From: Marinobacter xestospongiae
GTDB lineage: Bacteria; Pseudomonadota; Gammaproteobacteria; Pseudomonadales; Oleiphilaceae
DNA length: 64,000 nucleotides
Direction of reading: 5' to 3'
NCBI RefSeq assembly: GCF_023156385.1
Contig: NZ_JAKZAK010000011.1
Span: forward strand, 1 to 64,000
A model generated the notes under the pieces. The model did no database searches, was not told where the DNA came from, and was given only the letters and a program-made list of their open reading frames with translations. The translations under genes were made by a program, and so were the position numbers. Below are positions 54,777-63,668 of this stretch, in pieces. Numbering within the stretch: the first letter of the stretch is position 1; each line of letters opens with the position of its first letter.

Positions 54777-55796
54777 TCAGCGCGCTTCCAGCGTGGTTCG
54801 GTACTCGCCGGTGGTAGCCAGGGCGTTCATCCTGGCCCGGTGCAGCAGTGCCTGCTGGGCTGCTTCCCGCTGATCGTGGTGACCACCCCAGGCAGCCAGC
54901 GCTGGCTCCTGAAGGGCCCGGCCGTAGGAAAAACTGAGGGTCCAGGGGCGATGGCTGGCCTGGTTGATGGCGTTCAGGTTGACGGTGGCTTCCTCCGGTC
55001 CCTGACCGCCTGACAGGAAATTGATGCCCGGAACCGCCGCCGGTACCACCCGGCGAAAGACCCGTAGGGTATGCTCGGCCACCTGTTCGGCCGTGGCTGC
55101 CTGCGGATGGTCCTTGCCCGGTGTGACCATGCTGGGCTTGAGAATCATCGTTTCCAGCTCAACCCGGTGCCGGTGGAGGGCGTGAAACACCTCATGGAGC
55201 ACCGTTTCGCTGACCTGGGCGCAGCGCTCCAGGTCGTGGTCGCCGTCAATCAGCACCTCCGGCTCGACGATCGGTACCATCCCCAGGGATTGGCAGATGG
55301 CGGCGTAGCTGGCAAGGACTTCGGCGTTGGCCTTGACTGCCAATGGCCCCGGATTGTGGCCGCCGATGTGGTACACGCAGCGCCATTTGGCAAACCGGGC
55401 ACCCTGTTGCAGATACCCCTCAAGGCGCTTCTCCAGGCCATCCAGGCCGCGGGTGATTTCGTCCCCCGGGGCGTTGGCCAGGGGCCCCTTGCCTTTGTCC
55501 ACCTTAATGCCCGGTACGATTCCCTGCTGCACCAGCCGTTGCGGCAATGGTGTGCCGTCATCGTCGTTCTGGCCCAGGGTTTCCTCGAACAGGATAACGC
55601 CGCTGATGCTGTCACCCAGTCTGGGCGTGGCGAACAGCAGGCTGCGGTATTCCCGGCGGTTGGCCTCGGTGGATTCCACCGCAATGGCGGCAAAACGCTT
55701 GGCGATGGTTGGGCTGCTCTCATCGGCAGCCAGTATGCCCTTGCCAGGGGCAACCAGGGCGGCGATGGTGTCCTGGCGTTGCTGTTGAATGCCCAT
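54777..55796 (-). CDS. Class I fructose-bisphosphate aldolase
   Basis: 339 aa from the ATG at 55796 (GGAGG upstream). Eukaryotic-type class I aldolase: GKGILAADESSPTIAKRF, GIVPGIKVDKG, KWRCVYHI (Lys), the Schiff-base Lys in ETMILKPSMVTPG, and GINFLSGGQ. It splits fructose 1,6-bisphosphate into triose phosphates without a metal. Most gammaproteobacteria depend on a metal (class II) aldolase, so this one may be an added or alternative enzyme; I cannot see whether a class II gene exists elsewhere. Single gene. Confidence 0.92.
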   Translation of the reverse strand: MGIQQQRQDTIAALVAPGKGILAADESSPTIAKRFAAIAVESTEANRREYRSLLFATPRLGDSISGVILFEETLGQNDDDGTPLPQRLVQQGIVPGIKVDKGKGPLANAPGDEITRGLDGLEKRLEGYLQQGARFAKWRCVYHIGGHNPGPLAVKANAEVLASYAAICQSLGMVPIVEPEVLIDGDHDLERCAQVSETVLHEVFHALHRHRVELETMILKPSMVTPGKDHPQAATAEQVAEHTLRVFRRVVPAAVPGINFLSGGQGPEEATVNLNAINQASHRPWTLSFSYGRALQEPALAAWGGHHDQREAAQQALLHRARMNALATTGEYRTTLEAR

Positions 55797-55931
55797 GCGG
55801 ACCTCCACTTTCGGTTGGTGACGGAAAGGCGATGAAGGTCAGTATAGACGTGCCTGTTGAAAGGGAGTGGCCCCGGTCTGCTGCGGCTGGGCAGGCCGGG
55901 GCGGGTGGTTCTTGGTTAGCGGATGCGGTGT

Positions 55932-57314
55932 TTAAGGTGCACTGGGTGAGGCCAGGTCGTCCAGGCCGGTGACGGTGAAACTGCCCGAACTGCCGAAATC
56001 GGAGGCTTCCCGGGCAATGGCGGTGTAGACCCCTCCATTGCTGAGGGTGACCGGTATCGGCCCGATGGCGACGGTGCCCGTGCCGGCCACGGTAACGTAG
56101 ACGTCGTAGTCACCTTCGGCAACCGCCAGGAAACCGGAACTGGCGCCAAAGGGTACATCACTCAGTACCGGGCTGGCGTTACCGATACCGCCACTGCCCT
56201 GGGCGGTCAGGTACACATCGACATTGGGGGCCTGGCCGGCGCCATGGATGACCCGCAGTCTGGCCTCGGTTGCCACTGATCGGGCATCGTCGGTAAACGG
56301 CAGCAGCTCAATGTCGGCCAGTGCGTTGGCGGCGAGTACGGTGTAAGCCATGCCGTTGCCGAGTTCAAAGCTGCCCTGGACAACGGCGTTGGTATCGCCG
56401 GTTGCGGTGATGGCGACATCAGTGGTGCCGGCAGCGACGCTGGCGTAGTTACCCAGGGCAGGGCCTGGTGCCGCATCCGGGTACGACAGACCGGCAATCG
56501 CGGGAGCGCCGGTGATGCCACCAAGATAGATGTCGACGGCCGGGGCGTCGTAGGCGTTATGGACCGCCCGCAGACCGGCACCGGCATCCGCATCCACCAG
56601 CTCGGTGGTTGTGCCTTCACTTTCCACCAGCAGGCTGATGGGCGCATCTCCATGGTTGGTGTTGTCGACTGCGGCGATCAGCAGATCGGCACCGCTGGCC
56701 AGGGGGACGGTACCACCGTCAAACAGCACATCACTCTGACCGGCCGCCGTGACCCGGACCCGGTAGTCCCCGGCGGGCACTTCCAGAGCATCGGTCACCG
56801 TTTTGTAGCTAAAGGTCAGGGTTGGTGACGCCGCAGCCAGGTCAGCGTCAGGGGCGGTGACATAGACATCCACGGCAGGGGCCGTGGCGGCGAGGTGAGC
56901 TACCCGCAGTCGCACGCTGTCGGCGTCCATGCGCTCCAGGTCATCGCTGATGACCAGAGCTTCCAGGGTGGCGTTGCCTACCTGGCCAATGGCGAAGACG
57001 TCGTAGGCGTCAACGTTTTCGGCGTTTGCCATGATGGTGGCCGGTCCCAGAACTTCCAGGGTCTGACCGTCCGGCAGACGGGCATCGACGAACAGGTTCC
57101 GGGTACCGCTTACCCGGGTGCTGGCGGATTGTTTGAAATCGGCGTTGGTGACGACCACCTCGTCACCGAGACGCACGTTGACGGCAGGCGCATCGGCGGA
57201 GGTGTGGAAGACCGTAACTGTGACAACGTCCTTGTCATCGTCGTCATCGAGCCAGCAGCCGGTAAGGGCCAGAGGCGCCAATAACAGGAGGATGTAGCTT
57301 GTCAGTTTTTTCAT
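55932..57314 (-). CDS. DUF4397 lipoprotein
   Basis: 460 aa from the ATG at 57314. A lipobox (LAPLALTGC, Cys about residue 20) followed by an Asp-rich stretch (WLDDDDDKD) indicates an outer-membrane lipoprotein. The rest repeats a beta-rich DUF4397 unit: TVFHTSADAPAVNVRL, LRVAHLAATAPAVDVYVTA, LRAVHNAYDAPAVDIYLG and LRVIHGAGQAPNVDVYL mark at least four starts at about residues 30, 138, 240 and 355. DUF4397 units are immunoglobulin-like modules on cell surfaces, often without known function. Strongly acidic overall. Confidence 0.83.
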   Translation of the reverse strand: MKKLTSYILLLLAPLALTGCWLDDDDDKDVVTVTVFHTSADAPAVNVRLGDEVVVTNADFKQSASTRVSGTRNLFVDARLPDGQTLEVLGPATIMANAENVDAYDVFAIGQVGNATLEALVISDDLERMDADSVRLRVAHLAATAPAVDVYVTAPDADLAAASPTLTFSYKTVTDALEVPAGDYRVRVTAAGQSDVLFDGGTVPLASGADLLIAAVDNTNHGDAPISLLVESEGTTTELVDADAGAGLRAVHNAYDAPAVDIYLGGITGAPAIAGLSYPDAAPGPALGNYASVAAGTTDVAITATGDTNAVVQGSFELGNGMAYTVLAANALADIELLPFTDDARSVATEARLRVIHGAGQAPNVDVYLTAQGSGGIGNASPVLSDVPFGASSGFLAVAEGDYDVYVTVAGTGTVAIGPIPVTLSNGGVYTAIAREASDFGSSGSFTVTGLDDLASPSAP

Positions 57315-57448
57315 TATGGGGTCCTCGTCAGTAAGGTTGTTGCAACTCATACCGCCAAGGTTCTTACGCCAGTGCCAGGCTGGTGGATTTATCACCAGTT
57401 GTCTGTTGGTGAGCTGTTTTGCAAGAGGGTGGTAAGCGGTGGGCGGTA

Positions 57449-60400
57449 CTACTGAAAATCCCGTGACTGTACGTTGAGGTTTTCAATCAGGTGGCTGAGG
57501 TCGTTCAGCTTGCCGGCCATGATGTGAATGATGTCACCTTCCCGTTCGAGGATGCCTTTGACGTGCAGCAGGCGGGCGGTCAGCAGGGGTTTGCGCTGAC
57601 GTCGGGCAGTGGCGAGCCAGACCACCACGTTGATGTTGCCGGTTTCGTCCTCCAGGGTTACGAAGGTCACGCCGGCGGCGGAGCCGGGGCGCTGGCGGCC
57701 GGTTACCAGACCGGCAACCTGGACCGGGCGCCCGGGTTCGACAGCGAGCAGTTGCTCGGCGTTAAGGCAGTGTTTCAGGTGCCCTTGTTCCCTCAGCAGA
57801 GCGAGGGGGTGGCGGCGGAGGCTCAGCCCCAGGCTGTGGTAATCCGCCAGCAGGTTCTGGCCTTCGTTGGGTACGGGCAGTGGCACGGGCGGCGTGGGGT
57901 GGTCGTCTGCCCCGGTGGTGCCCAGAAGTAGCCCGGGGGCCAACTGGTGTTCCAGCAACTGCCAGTAGGCTTGGTGTCGGTTGCTGCTGAGGCTGGCCAG
58001 AGCGCCGGCCCCGGCCAACGCCTCCAGATCCCGCTGGGACAGCTCCGCTCGTTGCCGCAGGTCGGTGGTGGACCGGTAACCGGACTCAGGTCGCTGCTGG
58101 CCAATTCGTCGGCCCGCTTCCCGGCACAGCCCTTTCACCAACCGCAACCCCAGCCTGAGGCTGTCGTTGGTATCCTCTAAGTTAGTACTCTCTAAGGTAG
58201 TATTCTCTAAGTTGATACTCTCTAAAACGTGATCCCAGTCGCTGTGATTGACATCCACCGGCAGCACCGTCACCTGATGGCGGCGGGCGTCCTGCACCAG
58301 TTGTGACGGCGAGTAGAACCCCATGGGCTGGCTGTTGAGCAGGCCGCAATAGAATGCAGGTGCATGGTAGTGCTTGAGCCAGGCGGAGACGTACACCAGC
58401 AGGGCAAAGCTGGCGGCGTGGGATTCTGGAAACCCATACCCGCCAAAACCACAGATCTGCTTATAGAGCCGTTCGGCAAACGCTTCACTGTGGCCTCGCG
58501 CCAGCATCCCCTCAATCAGGGCGCCGCGGAAAGGCGTCAGGTCGCCATCGGATTTCCAGGCGGCCATGGCCCGCCGCAGCCGGTCTGCCTGGCCGGCGCT
58601 GAAGCCGGCGGCGACCATCGCCAGCTTGATGGCCTGCTCCTGAAAGATCGGTACACCAAGGGTGCGCTCCAGCACTTGGCGGATGTCGTCGTTGGGGTAC
58701 GTTACGGCCTCCGGACAGGCCCGTCGCTTCAGGTAGGGGTGCACCATGTCGCCCTGGATCGGGCCGGGCCGTACGATGGCAACCTGAATCACCAGATCGT
58801 AGTAGCAGGCGGGCCGCAACCTCGGCAGCATGTTCATCTGGGCGCGGGATTCCACCTGGAACACACCGATGCTGTCACCGCTCTGCAGCATGTCATAGAC
58901 CTTCGGGTCCTCCCGCTCGATGTCTTGCAGGGTAACGGGTGCGCCACGTCTGGCGCTGATGAGTGCCAAGGCCTTGCGGATGGCGGACAACATGCCCAGG
59001 GCGAGGACGTCGACTTTCATCAGCCCCAGACTTTCCAGGTCGTCCTTGTCCCACTGGATGACGGTGCGTTCGGCCATGGCGGCGTTCTCCACCGGTACCA
59101 GTTCCGCCAGTGGGCCGGCGCTGATCACGAAACCGCCGACGTGCTGGGACAGGTGGCGGGGAAACCCAAGGATGCGCTGCACCAGCTTGAAGAACTGGTC
59201 GGCGATGCGGCGGTTGCGGGTCAGGTTCTTGTCGAGGATCTGCTGACGCCAGTTGCTTTCCGTGTCGCGCCAGTCGATACCATTGAGAAACTGTTCTACC
59301 AGGATGGGATCAAACCCCAGCGCCTTGCCGACATCGCGGATGGCGCTGCGGGGACGATAGCGGATCACGGTTGCTGCCAGCGCGGCGTGGTCCCGGCCGT
59401 AGCGCTGGTAAATGTACTGGATTACCTCTTCGCGCCGTTCATGCTCGAAATCCACATCGATGTCAGGGGGCTCGCCGCGGTCCCTGGAAATAAACCGTTC
59501 GAACAGCAGGTCCACCTGCCGGGGGTCGACTTCGGTAATGCCAAGGCAGTAGCACACTGCTGAGTTGGCGGCGGAACCGCGCCCCTGGCAGAGGATATGG
59601 CGGCTGCGGGCGAAGCGGACGATGTCGTGGATGGTGAGGAAATAGTGCTCGTACTCCAGCTCGGCAATCAGTGCCAGTTCCTTGCGGATCAGCGCCTGTA
59701 TTGCCGGCGGCGTACCGTCGGGAAAACGGCGTTGTTCACCTTCCCGGGTGAGGTGCTGGAGGTACTGGCTGGCACCGTAGCCTGGCGGCACCAGATTGGC
59801 CGGGTAGCGGTATTCCTCCTTGAGAATGTCGGGATTGAAATCACAGCGTTCCGCGATACGCAGGGACTCCTGCCGCCAGGTCTCCGGGTAGAGCCGTTCG
59901 AGCACCGCCAGCGGGCGCAGGTAACGCTCGCCATTCTGGAACAGCCGGTGCCCGGCCTGTTCGACGGTGGTGTTGTGCCGTAGGGCCGTGAGCACGTCCT
60001 GAAGTGGCTGGCAGTCACGGCTGTGCATGTGGACCTGGCCGGTGGCAACGATGGCGCAGCGTAAGTTGGAGGCGAGATTGCGGATACGCTCCAGATGCGA
60101 CTCTTCACCGGCTTCCAGGGTGCGGGTTGCGGTGATCCAGAACCCCTGGCTGAAATGGGCCTGTAGCCAGCGGCCTGTGGCCAGGCTGCTTTTAAAGTCG
60201 GCTTCCCGGGGGTGGGGGGCGTGCCACAGGCACAGGCAGTGATCCAGCGGATGCTGTTCCAGATCGTCACCGCTCAAGTGATAGCTGCCCTTGCTGGCCT
60301 GCCTGCGGCCCTGGGTAATCAGCTGGCAGAGCTGGCCGTAACCGAGCCGGTTGCGGGCCAGTACGACAAAGCGGACAGGCGGGCCATCGTCACGGCTGGC

Positions 60401-60607
60401 CAGTTCAAAGTAGCTGCCGGTCACCAGTTTGACCGGGCTATCGCGCAGGGCGGCCCAGGCCCGGGGCATACCGGCGACGGAGCATTCGTCGGTGATGGCC
60501 AGTGCCTGGTAACCCAGCGCCAGGGCCCGTTCCGCCAGCTCATGGGGATGGGAAGCGCCGGTCAGGAAGGTGAAGTTGCTGAAGCAGGTCAGCTCGGCAT
60601 AACTCAT
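57449..60607 (-). CDS. dnaE2: Error-prone DNA polymerase DnaE2 (ImuC)
   Basis: 1052 aa from the ATG at 60607. PHP domain at the N-terminus (ELTCFSNFTFLTGASHPHEL), polymerase palm with PDIDVDFEHERREEVIQYIY (catalytic Asp pair), HVGGFVISAG, VRPGPIQGDMVHPYLKR, GVPIFQEQAIKLAM, finger GFGGYGFPESHAASFALL, then OB-fold tail. It is the third gene of an imuA-imuB-dnaE2 SOS mutagenesis cassette. About residue 795-814 holds an unusual 4 x 5-residue repeat (LESIN, LENTT, LESTN, LEDTN) encoded by a 15-bp minisatellite. 35 bp separate it from imuB, taken up mostly by the palindromic element. Confidence 0.95.
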   Translation of the reverse strand: MSYAELTCFSNFTFLTGASHPHELAERALALGYQALAITDECSVAGMPRAWAALRDSPVKLVTGSYFELASRDDGPPVRFVVLARNRLGYGQLCQLITQGRRQASKGSYHLSGDDLEQHPLDHCLCLWHAPHPREADFKSSLATGRWLQAHFSQGFWITATRTLEAGEESHLERIRNLASNLRCAIVATGQVHMHSRDCQPLQDVLTALRHNTTVEQAGHRLFQNGERYLRPLAVLERLYPETWRQESLRIAERCDFNPDILKEEYRYPANLVPPGYGASQYLQHLTREGEQRRFPDGTPPAIQALIRKELALIAELEYEHYFLTIHDIVRFARSRHILCQGRGSAANSAVCYCLGITEVDPRQVDLLFERFISRDRGEPPDIDVDFEHERREEVIQYIYQRYGRDHAALAATVIRYRPRSAIRDVGKALGFDPILVEQFLNGIDWRDTESNWRQQILDKNLTRNRRIADQFFKLVQRILGFPRHLSQHVGGFVISAGPLAELVPVENAAMAERTVIQWDKDDLESLGLMKVDVLALGMLSAIRKALALISARRGAPVTLQDIEREDPKVYDMLQSGDSIGVFQVESRAQMNMLPRLRPACYYDLVIQVAIVRPGPIQGDMVHPYLKRRACPEAVTYPNDDIRQVLERTLGVPIFQEQAIKLAMVAAGFSAGQADRLRRAMAAWKSDGDLTPFRGALIEGMLARGHSEAFAERLYKQICGFGGYGFPESHAASFALLVYVSAWLKHYHAPAFYCGLLNSQPMGFYSPSQLVQDARRHQVTVLPVDVNHSDWDHVLESINLENTTLESTNLEDTNDSLRLGLRLVKGLCREAGRRIGQQRPESGYRSTTDLRQRAELSQRDLEALAGAGALASLSSNRHQAYWQLLEHQLAPGLLLGTTGADDHPTPPVPLPVPNEGQNLLADYHSLGLSLRRHPLALLREQGHLKHCLNAEQLLAVEPGRPVQVAGLVTGRQRPGSAAGVTFVTLEDETGNINVVVWLATARRQRKPLLTARLLHVKGILEREGDIIHIMAGKLNDLSHLIENLNVQSRDFQ
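58166..58225 (-). repeat. 4 x 15-bp in-frame minisatellite inside dnaE2
   Basis: Four units of the form TTAGAG-RNTAYYAMC on the minus strand, at 58211-58225, 58196-58210, 58181-58195 and 58166-58180, differing by a few bases. Each encodes LE-S/N/D-I/T-N/T. It is much richer in A and T than the gene around it. Confidence 0.85.
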
Positions 60608-60613
60608 GGTGTT

Positions 60614-60645
60614 CTCGTGTCCCGTCTGGTTAATTCGGGCACTAG
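60614..60645. repeat. Dispersed palindromic element, short copy (copy C)
   Basis: Plus strand CTCGTGTCCCG-TCTGGTTAATT-CGGGCACTAG, 32 nt. The minus strand starts CTAGTGCCCG, and its TAG is the imuB stop (60642-60644). It fills the imuB-dnaE2 gap and lies just before the dnaE2 start. The core GTGTCCCGT-NN-GGTTAATTCG is shared with copy A. Confidence 0.6.
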
Positions 60646-62057
60646 CCAAACCAGCCGTGAACAAACCAGTGGCCCTGGTCGTCCCGGTACACCCAGGCCA
60701 GTTGGCCGCTGGTGAGCAGGGCGCTGTAGTAATCCCGTTGCACCCGTTCGCCGTCCCACCAGCCGCTGCTGATGCGCTCCGGACCGGACAGCCAGGTTTG
60801 CGGGGGCTGTTGCAGCGGCTGGGGTGAGGGCAGTAACCACAGTGGTCGCGGTGGTGGGTTCTGCGTTACCGGGGGCTTGCGTCGCTGTGGCTGGAGCCCG
60901 GCGGTTGTCCAGGCTTTTTCCGGGCGATGATCTGCCTGGGGTTCCAGTTGCCGCAACGCGCCACGGCCAAGCCGTGCCTGTAGGCGGCTAATCAGGGTCT
61001 GCCAGGCTTCTTTCGGGTCTTCGTTTTCCCCCAGCAGATCCCGGCTGATTGTGGTGCCCCGGGGCAGGAAGCGGGTGACTGTGAGCGTCATGGCGATAAC
61101 GGGGGCTGGCAGTGGCTGGCGTTCCAGATGCAGTCGCACCAGTTCCACAAAGGCACTGGCCCGGTGTTCCGGTCCGGCAGTGCGTATGCTGAGAGCCTGC
61201 TGGCTGTGATCCCGGTGGTGGAGGGTAAGTTGTAACCGGTCGGTGTCCTCCTGGCGCCACAACAGGTCTTCCTCCAGCTCGTTGAGCAGGGGCTGCAATG
61301 GGAACAGCAGTCCCTGGGACTGCTCGACCTCCTGCATGAAATCCACCCGCTGCTGGAAACGGTGTGGTGGTTGCCAGCAATGCTGGGGGTCCGGCCTCTG
61401 TCCCAGAATTTGCTGGATGTGGGCGAGGGTTTCCGGCGCCAGTCTGCGGGCCAGCTCTCGAGGAGGCAGGGCCGCCACTTCCCCCAGCCGGGTCAGGCCA
61501 AGGCGTGCCAGCCGTTCCAGTGGTCGGGTCTCCAGCCCGGTGGCTGGCAGAGGGAGTTCCTGGACCTGTGCCGCCAGCAGGGTGTGGTCGTCGCTGCACT
61601 GTCCCAGATTCTGGCGGGCCAGCAGACGGGCAGCCTTGGGGGTGATGCCGCAGGCCAGCCAGGCCGTCAGCCGGCGGCTGGCGAGCGCGTTCTCCAGGGT
61701 TTGCCACAATGCTGGCAGAGTCCGGTATAGCCGCAGCAGACTGCTGGCCTCCAGCAACAGGCCCTCCGGAGGGTAGAGAACGATCTGGGCGGCGTAGTGG
61801 TAGAGCCAGCAGGCCTGCTGTTCAAGCAGCTCCGCTTCCCGGGTGCTGTTGGTGTGGACAATGCCCAGCTCCGGGGTCAGGGCGAGGGCGGTTTTCAGCC
61901 GCATCCCGGCCTGCACCCCCTGCTGCTGCGCCAGCGGGCAGACCTGGAGTACCTGTTGTGAAGTGCTGGCGACGGTCACCATGGCTGCCGGTGTTTCCTG
62001 GCTGCGTGCCAGGTGATCCAGTAACAGGTGAGGGAAATGCAGGTAAAGCCAGAGCAT
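60642..62057 (-). CDS. imuB: ImuB, Y-family polymerase-like protein
   Basis: 471 aa. Y-family fold without catalytic acids: the N-terminus reads LWLYLHFPHLLLDHL where active enzymes have a DMDAFFA-type Asp motif. The HhH region (GLTRLGEVAALPPRELARRL) and little finger follow, then a Pro/Gln-rich C-terminal tail ending in a conserved WVYRDDQGHWFVHGWFG. ImuB is a non-catalytic scaffold that links DnaE2 and ImuA to the beta clamp. It follows imuA by 5 bp and ends in the CTAG of the palindromic element. The long C-terminal tail is normal for ImuB. Confidence 0.92.
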   Translation of the reverse strand: MLWLYLHFPHLLLDHLARSQETPAAMVTVASTSQQVLQVCPLAQQQGVQAGMRLKTALALTPELGIVHTNSTREAELLEQQACWLYHYAAQIVLYPPEGLLLEASSLLRLYRTLPALWQTLENALASRRLTAWLACGITPKAARLLARQNLGQCSDDHTLLAAQVQELPLPATGLETRPLERLARLGLTRLGEVAALPPRELARRLAPETLAHIQQILGQRPDPQHCWQPPHRFQQRVDFMQEVEQSQGLLFPLQPLLNELEEDLLWRQEDTDRLQLTLHHRDHSQQALSIRTAGPEHRASAFVELVRLHLERQPLPAPVIAMTLTVTRFLPRGTTISRDLLGENEDPKEAWQTLISRLQARLGRGALRQLEPQADHRPEKAWTTAGLQPQRRKPPVTQNPPPRPLWLLPSPQPLQQPPQTWLSGPERISSGWWDGERVQRDYYSALLTSGQLAWVYRDDQGHWFVHGWFG

Positions 62058-62062
62058 AACGG

Positions 62063-62752
62063 CTAACCCATTGATCCTGCCCAGGGACCGGTAATAACCC
62101 GGGGGGCGGACGGCTCGCGCTGACCCAGGCGCCCATCGATCTCCAGGGTCGCGGGTTGTCCGGGCCAGCCGCCGCGACGTTTCAGTACCTGAACCTGCAA
62201 CTGCCGGTCGTCCCGGGCCTCCAGCTCCAGCCGCAGCGCAGCAGGGGAGCTTTGGCGGGCCTGGCGCCGTTCACGGAACAGGATGCAGACATTGCGACCG
62301 GCTTCCGCTGCCAGCTGTAGCCGGCGAATATCCCGGCTGGCCAGGTTGCCGGGCCAGGCCAGCACCAGCCCGGTCACACTGGCGCGCAGGCAGTTCTCCA
62401 GAGTCCACAGGGTATCGCCCGGGGCGTCGGTGTGGATCACCACAACCTGCTCCAGGGCAATATTGGCCCCGGCCAGGGCAGGGGCATAGGGAATGCAGGG
62501 GGGATTGATCCAGAACGCCATACGTTCCGATTCGGCTACCTGCTTCAGCAGCGGCAGTACCAGTTGCAGTTCGCCAATCCCCGGGCGGTCGATCAGACAC
62601 TCACTCAGGGCACCGACTGGCCAGCCGGTATGGTCCAGCAGCCGGTCCAGGGTAGCGTGCCCCGTACTGTGTGACGGTGGCCTGGCCAGGCCGTGGCGAC
62701 GGCCCTGCCAGACGCGGGCATCATGAATCAGGGTGTTCAGCAGATCGCTCAT
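62063..62752 (-). CDS. imuA: ImuA, SOS mutagenesis protein
   Basis: 229 aa, RecA/SulA-like fold: HATLDRLLDHTGWPVGALSECL, then GIGELQLVLPLLKQVAESERMAFWINPPCIPYAPALAGANI. The Walker A loop of RecA is absent, as in ImuA. First gene of the imuA-imuB-dnaE2 operon. The ATG is only 9 nt after a near-perfect LexA palindrome, so transcription and SOS repression are tightly joined. ATGAGCG is repeated just before the start (an upstream ATG at 62759 gives only a short frame). Confidence 0.9.
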   Translation of the reverse strand: MSDLLNTLIHDARVWQGRRHGLARPPSHSTGHATLDRLLDHTGWPVGALSECLIDRPGIGELQLVLPLLKQVAESERMAFWINPPCIPYAPALAGANIALEQVVVIHTDAPGDTLWTLENCLRASVTGLVLAWPGNLASRDIRRLQLAAEAGRNVCILFRERRQARQSSPAALRLELEARDDRQLQVQVLKRRGGWPGQPATLEIDGRLGQREPSAPRVITGPWAGSMG

Positions 62753-62760
62753 CGCTCATC

Positions 62761-62790
62761 CAGAATACTGTTTAAATATACAGTATTCTG
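62761..62790. promoter_or_regulatory. LexA operator within a 30-bp palindrome
   Basis: CTG-TTTAAATATA-CAG (62768-62783) fits the LexA box CTG-N10-CAG. It is embedded in CAGAATACTG-N10-CAGTATTCTG, perfect 10-bp arms, much more symmetric than the minimum. It controls imuA-imuB-dnaE2 (start of imuA at 62752). Confidence 0.9.
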
Positions 62791-62831
62791 AAAAAGGCGG
62801 AATTTCAACCGAAGACCCTAATGAGGTCCGT

Positions 62832-63668
62832 TCAGGCTATTGGCAATGTTTCATTGCTGCCCCAGTCGGCCCAGGAGCCGTCATACAGCGATAGCGCCTT
62901 GAATCCGGCCAACTCGGCCGCCAGCAGGATGATGCAGGCGGTAATGCCGGAACCACAGGAAAACACCAGTTGGCTGTCTGGGGGGAGGCCGAGGTTGGTA
63001 AAGCGTGCTGTCAGCTGGTTTGCGGGTTTGAAACGGTAGCCGTCCAGCACCTCGGTAAATGGCAGGTTGAGCGCGTTGGGAATATGGCCGCCTCGCACGC
63101 CGGGCCGGGGTTCCGGCGCCTGTGCCAGGAAGCGCGGACGGGATCTTGCGTCGATAACCGCAACCTCCTCGCTCTCCAGATGCTGCAGGACATAGGCGGC
63201 ATCCCGCACCCGGTTGGCGTCGAGGTTGCCTGTCACGCTATGGCCAGTGGCGGCATCGGCGATCGGGGTATCGACAGTCTCCCGTCCTTCCGCTAGCCAT
63301 TGCGGCAGGCCTCCGTCCAGCACGAACACGTCCGTCAGCCCCATGGATCGGAATATCCACCAGGCACGGGGAGCCGAGTAGATGCCCTGGTTGTCGTACA
63401 GCACCACCAGACTGTCCGGGCCGATGCCCAGTCGCCGGGCTTCTGCGGTGAACTGGGCTTCTGTCGGGAAGGCATGAAGCTGGGACGAGCCGGTGTCGCA
63501 CAGCGTGCCTTCCAGGTCTATACGACGGCTACCCGGAATGAATAGCGGGTGGTCATAGGTGATCGGTTCCTTGCCGACAACGTTGGTCATGCTGGCATCG
63601 ATCAGTACCAGTTGTTCGTTGCTCAGGTTGTCCTGCAGCCAGTCGGTGGTTACGAGCGGGGAAGGCAT
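62832..63668 (-). CDS. sseA: 3-mercaptopyruvate/thiosulfate sulfurtransferase
   Basis: 278 aa, two rhodanese domains. The first (about 1-135) lacks the active Cys; the second carries the catalytic loop FSCGSGITACI. The CGSG(I/V)TA form is that of SseA-like 3-mercaptopyruvate sulfurtransferases rather than CRKG(V/I)TA thiosulfate types. GGAG stands before the ATG. Its start overlaps the preceding GNAT gene by 19 nt, so the two are co-transcribed. Length is typical (about 280 aa). Confidence 0.88.
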   Translation of the reverse strand: MPSPLVTTDWLQDNLSNEQLVLIDASMTNVVGKEPITYDHPLFIPGSRRIDLEGTLCDTGSSQLHAFPTEAQFTAEARRLGIGPDSLVVLYDNQGIYSAPRAWWIFRSMGLTDVFVLDGGLPQWLAEGRETVDTPIADAATGHSVTGNLDANRVRDAAYVLQHLESEEVAVIDARSRPRFLAQAPEPRPGVRGGHIPNALNLPFTEVLDGYRFKPANQLTARFTNLGLPPDSQLVFSCGSGITACIILLAAELAGFKALSLYDGSWADWGSNETLPIA

